The translations under genes and the position numbers were made by a program. DNA of 64,000 nt, from the NCBI GenBank assembly GCA_017475265.1, contig JAFVFY010000051.1, positions 1 through 64,000 on the forward strand, written 5' to 3'. Positions 7,818 to 15,600 of this stretch are shown here, piece by piece. Position 1 is the first letter of the stretch. Every line of letters begins with the position of its first letter. The notes under the pieces are model-generated. The model ran no database searches. It saw only the letters and a program-made list of their open reading frames with translations, and had not been told where the DNA came from. The DNA is from Prevotella sp. GTDB taxonomy: Bacteria; Bacteroidota; Bacteroidia; Bacteroidales; Bacteroidaceae.

Positions 7818-9773
7818 TTATTTTAGATAGTCAGTTCTGTCAGGCCCCAGGTAGAAGCCCGTCTCTGGCGGCTGATTGTAGCCTACGTTCTCGGTGGCCA
7901 CGGAGAGGCGGTAGGGGATGTCCTGCATGAGACAGTCTATGCGATAGGGTGTGGGGATGGTAGTGGTATAAAGCCGTAGCTCGGTGCTCTCACGGTTTCG
8001 CACGATGACCTCCTCGCGCCAATCGCCCAGGATGTCGGCCTGCAAACATGGATTCGACTTCGTTCCATTGTTGAAACGCCCTTCAAAGCGTTGCAGTTCT
8101 ACCACCTTCTTATGCTCCCAGTCATATTTCGTCACCGCCTCGTGGTCGAGCAGTTCACGCAGCAGGTCTCCGTCCCACCAGATGGCAAAGTTAATGCTGA
8201 GCCGCTGACCGTTCATCCCCAGATGATTCTGATGCTGCGGGTCATCAGCATCCTTGGCCTGTCCCACTACTTCACCCTTTATGTTTCTCACGCCGTGACT
8301 CTCGGTACTCCACATCTCCACTCCGAAGTTCGTGGGGTCAACATCGGCAGCCAAGGCACGCCCAACGTCCTCGCTGCTCTTAATCTGGAAAATGATCTCA
8401 CCTGTGCGGGCATTGCGCAGTTCGCTACCATCGCGTCGGTTCTCATGACAATCCCACACTTGAAGCTCATCGCTGCTGGGGTCGAAAGCCGTCAGGTGTA
8501 AAGCATCGCCATGACCCATACCAGTATTGTAGAGTCCACGTCCGTCATTATCTACGGCCATAGAGCCGTAGGTCAGCTCATCGCAGCCGTCGCCATCGAC
8601 ATCAGCCATGCGCAAGTTGTGGTTGCCTTGCCCGGCATAGTCCTTCCATTGTGGGTAGTCGGTGTCGAAAGTCCAGCGACTCTTCAGCTCATGGCCGTCC
8701 CAGTCCCAGGCGGCAATGACACTACGGGTGTAGTAGCCCCGGCAGAAGAGTGCGCTGGCGTGCTGTCCGTCGAGATAACCCACGGCGGCGAGGTATCGCT
8801 CCGAGCGGTTGCCTCTCGTGTCGCCCCAAAGTTGCAAATCACCACGCTCAGGAATGTAAGGCTTGGTATCGAGTGCACGCCCCGTCAGTCCATCGAAGAC
8901 GGTAATATACTCCGGTCCTTTCAGTATGCGGCCTTCCCTGATTCTACGTATATTGGCTTCTGATACATAGTGTCGGTAGTCAGCGGTGCTGTCTCCGATT
9001 ACAGTACCCATGCCGTCGCGTGTGCCGTCGGCGGTCTTCACCATCAGCTCAGCACACCCGTCGCCATCAAGGTCATAGACGATGAAGGGCACGTAGTGGG
9101 CACCACTACGAATGTTTCTTCCGAGGTCAATACGCCAAAGCAGTTTACTATTTTCCGATTTCCGATTTTCGATTTGACTGCGCAACGTGTCCACAGGAAA
9201 CAGCTTGTAGCAGTCAATGAGCGTAGGGCCTGTGAAGCCGTCATGGGCATTGTCGTGGGCGTTTGAAGGTTCCCACTTCAGTATCAGCTCATACTGTCCG
9301 TCACCATCCACGTCGGCAACGCTGGCATCGTTGGCCATGTAGGTGTAGCTTCGTCCGTCAGGCGTAGTACCATCGGCGGGCTTCTCCAGTGGCAGGGGCA
9401 GATAGCCCGTCGGGGCATCCTTGCTCAGAAGGAAACGACCGTCGATGTTTCCACCTTTCACCTCATAGAGGGCGTCCTCACCCTCAAGGGGCTGTTCGTC
9501 GATGAAGAAAGATCCACCTTCTACTAATGGATGTTCATATATTTGTACCCCGTTGCGGTAGATGAGGAAAGGCTCGCCTTTCCTGTCGCTCTTCAGTATG
9601 CGCCAGCTGATGAACACCCGTCCGTCATTCTGACGCACGGCTACCACACCACGGTCAAGCCGTTCGATAACGAGCTTCGAGAAGTCATAACGCGGCTGTC
9701 CCATGACTGTGACAAAGCCGAGCACAGACAGAAGGATAATCATCGCCGTCTTTACAATAGTATTATTCATCAT
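7818..9773 (-). CDS. Rhamnogalacturonan lyase, polysaccharide lyase family 11
   Basis: 651 residues. Secreted lyase that cleaves the alternating rhamnose/galacturonate backbone of pectin rhamnogalacturonan-I by beta-elimination. A signal peptide (MMNNTIVKTAMIILLSVLGFVTVMG) is followed by an N-terminal beta domain (LDRGVVAVRQNDGRVFISWR) and the eight-bladed propeller. The propeller shows repeated calcium-type motifs such as DVDGDGQYELILKW, DLDGDGCAELMVKTADG and DVDGDGCDELTYGS. The start is placed at 9773 because the longer frame (to 9833) would start upstream of the promoter box at 9803-9811. A short family D repeat at 9146-9178 is translated in frame (IENRKSENSK). It pairs functionally with the pectinase fusion at 12682. 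Confidence 0.93.
   Translation of the reverse strand: MMNNTIVKTAMIILLSVLGFVTVMGQPRYDFSKLVIERLDRGVVAVRQNDGRVFISWRILKSDRKGEPFLIYRNGVQIYEHPLVEGGSFFIDEQPLEGEDALYEVKGGNIDGRFLLSKDAPTGYLPLPLEKPADGTTPDGRSYTYMANDASVADVDGDGQYELILKWEPSNAHDNAHDGFTGPTLIDCYKLFPVDTLRSQIENRKSENSKLLWRIDLGRNIRSGAHYVPFIVYDLDGDGCAELMVKTADGTRDGMGTVIGDSTADYRHYVSEANIRRIREGRILKGPEYITVFDGLTGRALDTKPYIPERGDLQLWGDTRGNRSERYLAAVGYLDGQHASALFCRGYYTRSVIAAWDWDGHELKSRWTFDTDYPQWKDYAGQGNHNLRMADVDGDGCDELTYGSMAVDNDGRGLYNTGMGHGDALHLTAFDPSSDELQVWDCHENRRDGSELRNARTGEIIFQIKSSEDVGRALAADVDPTNFGVEMWSTESHGVRNIKGEVVGQAKDADDPQHQNHLGMNGQRLSINFAIWWDGDLLRELLDHEAVTKYDWEHKKVVELQRFEGRFNNGTKSNPCLQADILGDWREEVIVRNRESTELRLYTTTIPTPYRIDCLMQDIPYRLSVATENVGYNQPPETGFYLGPDRTDYLK
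9146..9178. repeat. Family D repeat (ATTTTCGATT type) inside the PL11 gene
   Basis: Imperfect copies of TTTCCGATT/TTTTCGATT, the same units seen at 14570, 36250 and 38320. It is translated in frame on the minus strand. Confidence 0.55.
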
Positions 9774-9802
9774 ACTTAGGGGGAGATTTTGATTATACGC
9801 GT

Positions 9803-9811
9803 GCAAAGGTA
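9803..9811 (-). promoter_or_regulatory. -7 box TACCTTTGC for the PL11 lyase gene
   Basis: Minus strand, 30 bp upstream of the chosen ATG at 9773. It decides the start, since the upstream ATG at 9833 lies before it. Confidence 0.72.
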
Positions 9812-9925
9812 TAAAAAACTCGGATATATGCAAAGAAAATGGGCAAAAAAATGAGTCCTATCTACGATAGTAGTTACGGTATGGTAAAAAGAGTGAAAAA
9901 GTTTGTACGTTCCACATTATTTATG

Positions 9926-9934
9926 TATTTTTGC
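9926..9934 (+). promoter_or_regulatory. -7 box TATTTTTGC for dnaG
   Basis: TAnnTTTG match in the divergent gap between the PL11 gene and dnaG, about 60 bp before the dnaG start. Confidence 0.6.
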
Positions 9935-9995
9935 AGTCTGAATGAAGGCGAGGTCATCAATAGTTGGTTGATGTGACGTTCATTCAGCCATGCAA

Positions 9996-12188
9996 ATGAT
10001 TGACAGGGCGACAGTAGACAAGATTATAGACGCGGCACGCATCGTCGATGTCGTAGGAGAGTTCGTCACGCTGAGGAAGGCGGGGGTGAACTACAAGGGT
10101 CTGTGCCCTTTTCACGATGATCGTAACCCATCGTTCATGGTCTCCCCGGCGAAGAACATCTGCCACTGTTTTGTATGTGGCAAGGGTGGAACGCCCGCGA
10201 AGTTCCTCATGGAACACGAGCAGATTACCTATCCCGAAGCCCTGCGCTGGCTTGCCCGCAAATATAATATAGAAATTGTAGAGAAGGAGCTCACCGACGA
10301 GGAACGGGCGCAGCAGAACGAGCGAGAGTCGATGTTCGTTGTCAACGAGTGGGCTCGCGACTGGTTCCATGAGACGCTGAAGAACGCCCCCGACGGCATC
10401 GCCATCGGCAAGCAGTATTTCCGCAGCCGTGGCATACGCGACGACATCATTGAGAAGTTCCAACTGGGCTATTCTCCTGCCCGCCGCGACGCGCTGGCAC
10501 AGGCGGCCCTAAAGAAGGGGTTCAAGGCAGAGTTCCTGGTGAAGACAGGGCTGTGCTTCAAACCCACCCCCAACCCCTCCCGAGGGGAGGGGAGCTTAGA
10601 TACATCTACCCTTCAAAATACCAGCGAACAAAGTAACTTATCTCCCCTCCCCTTGGGAGGGGTCGGGGGTGGGTCTGCTGAATCTTTGGTTGACCGCTAC
10701 CGTGGCCGCGCCATCTTCCCCTGGCTCAACGTCAGTGGCAAGGTGGTGGCTTTCGGAGGACGTGTGCTCGACAGCCGCACGAAAGGCGTGGCACAGAAAT
10801 ACGTCAACTCCCCAGACTCGGAGATATACCACAAGGAGCGTGAACTCTACGGTATCTACCAAGCGAAGAAGGCCATCGTAAAGGAAGACCGTGTTTTTAT
10901 GGTCGAGGGCTACACCGACGTCATTGCCATGCACCAGGCAGGTATAGAAAACGTGGTGGCCAATAGCGGAACGGCCCTCAGTATCTATCAGATACGAATG
11001 CTCCACCGCTTCACCTCGAACATTACTCTATTGTACGACGGCGACGAGGCCGGCATCCATGCTGCCATGCGCGGCACCGACATGCTGCTTGCCGAGGGAA
11101 TGAACATCAAGGTGCTGCTGCTACCCGACGGCGACGATCCCGACTCCTTCGCCCGAAAGCACTCTACCGAGGAACTGAAGAAGTACATCGACGAGAACCA
11201 GACAGACTTCATCACCTTCAAGACACGCCTCACTGTTCAGAACATCTCCGACCCCGTGAAGCGCTCGGCAGGTATTGGCGGCATCGTGAAGAGCATTTCC
11301 GTCATCCCCGACCAGATACTGCGCTCCACCTACATTGCCGACTTCGCCCAGCGCATCGGTCTGAAGGAACAGACGCTGGTGGCCGAGATGAACAAATACA
11401 TCCGAGCAGATATTGAGGAGAAGGCGAAGGAAAGAGAGAGAGAAGAAAGAAGGGAAAGTGCCAACAGCCCTACCGACCCCTCTCGCGAAAGCCCCCCCCC
11501 CGACCCCTCCCAAGAGGGGGAGGGGAATATATACTCTCAAGCACAGAAAGAAGGGCAGGAAGTGACCACTCCCCTCCCCCCAGCGGGAGGTGTCGGAGGT
11601 GGGGTTTCTGGGACTTCCTCTCCCGTTGAACTCCTCCTTGTCCGCGAACTCATCCGTCACGGCGACGAAATCATCTACAAGGACATTGAGACCGACGACG
11701 GACAGAAGGTGTCGCTCACCGTGGCACAGTACATCGACTACGACCTCTCACAGGACGATCTGCAGTTCGCCTCTCCACTACACCAGCAAATACTTGCCGA
11801 GGCCGTTGCCCGTTGCCAGGACACACCAGGATTCAAGGCCGAGACCTACTTCACCAACCATCGTGACCCACAGGTGAGCAACCTTGCGGCCAGACTTGCC
11901 ATGGATCGTCATCCGCTGGGTGGACGTTTCGTATATGACTTCAACGAGCAGGACGAAGCCAAACGTCACGAGAACCTGATTACCCGGTTGCGTCCTCGGG
12001 TGCTTCACCTCGTCATGGACTACCGCCTTGACCTCGTGGAGGCCCGACTAAAAGACATACAGCAACAGTTACGACAGGTGGGAAACAACATGGAGCGCAT
12101 GATGCAACTGCTGCAAGAACATAAAGAGACAAAGGAACTGCGCGATGCCCTGGCCAAGAACCTTGGCAGCGACGTGGTGGTAAATTGA
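9996..12188 (+). CDS. dnaG: DNA primase DnaG carrying two translated repeat insertions
   Basis: 730 residues from ATG 9996 (MIDRATVDK, the usual Bacteroidales start; an ATG at 9990 is possible). Makes RNA primers at the fork. The CHC2 zinc motif is present near residues 37-61 (CPFH then CFVC). The catalytic core shows the Toprim glutamate in VFMVEGYTDVIAMHQAG and the aspartates in LLYDGDEAG. A C-terminal helicase-interaction domain follows. Two family A elements sit inside the gene: one in a core loop (KPTPNPSRGEG...LPLGGVGGGSAES), the other in the linker before the C-terminal domain (PPPDPSQEGEG...PLPPAGGVGGG). Both are read in frame, so the protein is longer than usual. Confidence 0.96.
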   Translation: MIDRATVDKIIDAARIVDVVGEFVTLRKAGVNYKGLCPFHDDRNPSFMVSPAKNICHCFVCGKGGTPAKFLMEHEQITYPEALRWLARKYNIEIVEKELTDEERAQQNERESMFVVNEWARDWFHETLKNAPDGIAIGKQYFRSRGIRDDIIEKFQLGYSPARRDALAQAALKKGFKAEFLVKTGLCFKPTPNPSRGEGSLDTSTLQNTSEQSNLSPLPLGGVGGGSAESLVDRYRGRAIFPWLNVSGKVVAFGGRVLDSRTKGVAQKYVNSPDSEIYHKERELYGIYQAKKAIVKEDRVFMVEGYTDVIAMHQAGIENVVANSGTALSIYQIRMLHRFTSNITLLYDGDEAGIHAAMRGTDMLLAEGMNIKVLLLPDGDDPDSFARKHSTEELKKYIDENQTDFITFKTRLTVQNISDPVKRSAGIGGIVKSISVIPDQILRSTYIADFAQRIGLKEQTLVAEMNKYIRADIEEKAKEREREERRESANSPTDPSRESPPPDPSQEGEGNIYSQAQKEGQEVTTPLPPAGGVGGGVSGTSSPVELLLVRELIRHGDEIIYKDIETDDGQKVSLTVAQYIDYDLSQDDLQFASPLHQQILAEAVARCQDTPGFKAETYFTNHRDPQVSNLAARLAMDRHPLGGRFVYDFNEQDEAKRHENLITRLRPRVLHLVMDYRLDLVEARLKDIQQQLRQVGNNMERMMQLLQEHKETKELRDALAKNLGSDVVVN
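10562..10674. repeat. Family A GC-rich inverted-repeat element, first copy in dnaG
   Basis: Arms of 33 bp at 10562-10594 and 10642-10674 are inverted copies with about three mismatches. The left arm begins ACCCACCCCCAACCCCTCCC. Each arm is itself a C/G-tract hairpin. The unique centre spans 47 bp. It is translated without a stop. Confidence 0.82.
11492..11604. repeat. Family A GC-rich inverted-repeat element, second copy in dnaG
   Basis: Arms at about 11492-11525 and 11570-11604 are imperfect inverted copies (CGACCCCTCCC...GGGGGAGGGG). An extra partial arm (ACCGACCCCTCTCGCGA) precedes it at about 11471-11489. The whole segment is read in frame. Confidence 0.78.
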
Positions 12189-12207
12189 TAATAGATAATA
12201 TATAAAG

Positions 12208-12558
12208 ATGTATTACATCAAAAAACGATTAGAAATCTCAGCCAGCCATAGGCTGGTGCTCGACTATGAGAGCAAGTGCTCACAACTGCATGGCCACAAC
12301 TGGGTCATAGAGCTATACTGCTGTGCCAAGGAACTGAACGAAAACGGCATGGTGGAGGACTTCACCTTCATCAAACGGAAGATTAAGGACCGACTGGACC
12401 ACCAGAACCTCAACGATGTACTCCCCTTCAATCCCACGGCAGAGAACATCGCCCGCTGGTGTGTGGAGCAGATTCCCACTTGCTATAAAGCTACCGTTCA
12501 GGAGAGCGAAGGTAACTGGGCCTGCTACGAGGAAGACTCTAGCCCCTTAGCCCCCTAA
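12208..12558 (+). CDS. queD: 6-carboxy-tetrahydropterin synthase QueD-like protein
   Basis: 116 residues of the PTPS/QueD family, which acts in the 7-deazaguanine (queuosine) pathway on dihydroneopterin triphosphate. Zinc ligands are visible in SASHRLV and in the LHGHNW pair, with the catalytic Cys just before it (ESKCSQLHGH), and a late glutamate in VQESEGNWACYEE. It starts 19 bp after dnaG. The last codons (SSPLAP and the TAA) are supplied by the family B repeat that begins at 12550, so the native C-terminus was probably changed by that insertion. No other queuosine genes are near. Confidence 0.85.
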   Translation: MYYIKKRLEISASHRLVLDYESKCSQLHGHNWVIELYCCAKELNENGMVEDFTFIKRKIKDRLDHQNLNDVLPFNPTAENIARWCVEQIPTCYKATVQESEGNWACYEEDSSPLAP

Positions 12559-12582
12559 GTTAGGGGGTTGGGGGTCTGAACA
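12550..12582. repeat. Half copy of the family B element at the queD stop
   Basis: One arm (GCCCCCTAAGTTAGGGGG, then TTGGGGGTCTGAACA) of the element found complete at 33188 and 47662. The matching inverted arm is absent. The TAA of the arm is the queD stop codon. Confidence 0.75.
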
Positions 12583-12593
12583 GACCACAGCAT

Positions 12594-12657
12594 TTGACCT
12601 TAGACCTCAGACTTTAGACTACAGACTTTTGACCTCAGACTTTAGACTACAGTAGAC
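12594..12657. repeat. Family E repeat (GACTTTAGACTACA units)
   Basis: About five imperfect units of GACTTTAGACTACA and GACCTCAGACTTT between queD and the pectinase gene. The same units fill 30947-31061. Confidence 0.7.
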
Positions 12658-12681
12658 ATTTACTAATAACTAATAACACTC

Positions 12682-15600
12682 ATGACACGGAAACTATTCT
12701 TATTTCTTGCCTTACTATTGGCCACGACCCTTGCGGCGGCCGAATGGGACAAACAGACTTATCAGCAGATAGAGCAGAGCATTGCCATGCCCCAGATTAG
12801 CGGCAAGGACTATCCCATCACTAAGTTTGACGCGAAGCCTTCTGCTTCTGCTGCTGAAAACCAGAAAGCCATTCAGAAAGCCATAGACCGTTGCTCGAAG
12901 AAAGGTGGCGGACGGGTCATCGTACCTGCTGGGCAGACATTCCTCACGGGAGCCATCGCCTTGAAGAGCCATGTGAACCTCGTCGTCGAGGAAGGGGCAA
13001 CCCTACAGTTCGCCTTTGAGCCAACACTTTATCCCATTGTGGAAACTTCATGGGAAGGCTTGGACTGCTACAACGTATCGCCCTGCGTCTACGCCTTCGA
13101 GCAGACCGACATCGCCATCACCGGCAAGGGAACCATCGATGGCAGCGCCAGCAACGACACTTGGTGGGCATGGTGCGGCGTACCACACTTCGGTTACAAG
13201 GAAGGCGGTGTCAGTCAAAGGATTGAGGCACGTCCTAGATTGCTGCGTTGTGGCGAGGATGGTGTGCCAATGAAGGACGACAAAGGGCAATGGACAAAGG
13301 AGCGCACCTTCGGCCCCAATGACGGACTTCGTCCGCAGTTGGTGAACTTCAACGGCTGCCAGCGCATACTCATGGAAGACATCACGTTGCTGCGTTCTCC
13401 GTTCTGGGTGATTCATCCCCTGAAGTCTACTGATATTACTGTTCGCCGCGTCAAGATGATTAACAACGGTCCCAACGGCGACGGCTGCGACCCGGAGTCA
13501 TGCGACCGCGTGCTCATCGAGGACTGTTTTTTCAATACCGGCGACGATTGTATCGCCATCAAGAGCGGACGTAACCGCGATGGACGGGAGAGGACCATGC
13601 CTTCGCAGAACATCATCATCCGCAACTGCACTATGCACAACGGGCATGGCGGGGTTGTCGTAGGGTCAGAGATAAGCGGCGGTTGCAAGAATGTCTTTGC
13701 ACACGACTGCATCATGGATTCCCCTCAGCTGGACCGCGTGCTGCGTATAAAGACCAACTCCTGCCGAGGCGGCATCATTGAGAATATCTACATGAAGGAC
13801 ATCAAGGTGGGAGAGTGCGGCGAGAGCGTGCTGAAAATCAACCTTGACTACGACCACAATGAGATTTGCTGCCGTGGGAACTATCCTACCGTACGCAACA
13901 TCTACATGGAAAACGTTACCAGCGAGAAGTCAAAGTACGGCGTGCAGATAATTGGTCTCGACGAGGGCACCTACATTTATGATATTGATGTAAAGAACTG
14001 TCACTTCAACGGTGTGGAGCAGGGGAACTTCCAGAGTGGGAAGGTGCGCGACGTTCGCTACGACAAACTCTTCATCAACGGCGGACTGGTCCTACAGAAG
14101 AAGCCCTATAAGCATTATTCCGAGTGGATGACCTACTCAGAAATGAAGCGTGTGCCCAAGAGCTACTTGCTCGACTTCTCGACAAAACCCAAGTGGAGCT
14201 ATGTAATGGGTATCGAACTGGAAGGCATGCTCGACACCTACCTGCGCTACGGCGGGGAGAAAATCAAGGACTATTGTCAGCTATATACCGATACGATGAT
14301 TAATGCTCAGGGCGACATCCGTGGCTACAACATCCTGGACTATAACCTCGACAACATCCGCACCGGACATTTCGTCACCCGCATGTACCAGCAATGGCCC
14401 GAAGCGAAGAACCTTCTGGCCATGCAGACCATGATGAAACAGCTGCAAGACCAGCCGCGCACCATCGCCGACAAGGTATTTTGGCACAAGGCCATCTATG
14501 CCTATCAGGTGTGGCTCGATGGTATCTTCATGGGACTGCCTTTCCGCGTGCTCACCGCCCCCATCACCGAAAAGTCGAAAGGAAAATCGAAAATCGAAAA
14601 TAAGAAAATCGAAAATATCTACGATGATGCCGTAGACCAGCTGAAAACCACCTACCAACGCACCTTCGACCCGAAGACTGGCCTGAACCGTCATGCCTAC
14701 GACGAGACGCGAAACACCTTCTGGGCCGACAAGGAGACGGGACTTTCCCAGCATTGTTGGGGACGTGCCCAGGGTTGGTACACGATGGCACTCATCGAAG
14801 TACTTGACGCCCTGCCCGAAGACTATAGCCGACGCGGTGAGGTTATTGACTTGCTGCAGAAAGATTTGGAGGCTGTGGTGAAATGGCAGGATAAGCAAAG
14901 TGGCGTGTGGTATCAGGTGATGGACTCGCCTGGACGAGAGGGGAACTACCTTGAGAGCACCTGCTCTGCCATGTTCACCTACGTGTTGCTGAAGGCTTAC
15001 CGCAAGGGATTCGTGGGAACAAAGTTCCGCGATGCCGGCATCAAGGCATACCGTGGCATCATCAACAACTTTATTCGTGTGAACGAGGACGAGACTATCT
15101 CGCTGACTAACTGCTGTTCAGTTGCCGGCCTCGGCCCTGCCGCTACCGAAGAAGTTGTGGCAGCCATGAAGAAAGTGAATCCCAAAGGCAGCGTGAAAGA
15201 GAACCGCCGTCGTGATGGTGGCTACGAATACTACCTCTCGGAGCCTATCCGCGACAACGATGCCAAGGGTCTCGGCCCCTTCATCTGGGCATCACTCGAG
15301 ATGGAGCAGATGGGCTTCGACACGGAGAACGTGCTCCAGCCCATCGACCGCAAGGCCGTTGTATCACGCAACAACCCCATCATTACCGAGGCCGACCCAC
15401 TAGCCTCGCTCACCGTGGGTAACGGACATTTCGCCACCACGGTCGACGTAACGGGCATGCAGTCGTTCCCTTTTGAGTATAGGGGTGGTGTTCCCCTGAC
15501 AGCCATGTCCGACTGGGGCTGGCATAAGTTCGAAAACACCGACGGCCTCACACCCGAGGACTCCTACAAGACTATGGACCTAGGGCACGGCCACCCCGAA

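Noticed and set aside
9774-9833. Longer N-terminus for the PL11 lyase
   Set aside because: The upstream ATG lies before the promoter box at 9803-9811 and would place 20 polar residues ahead of the signal peptide.
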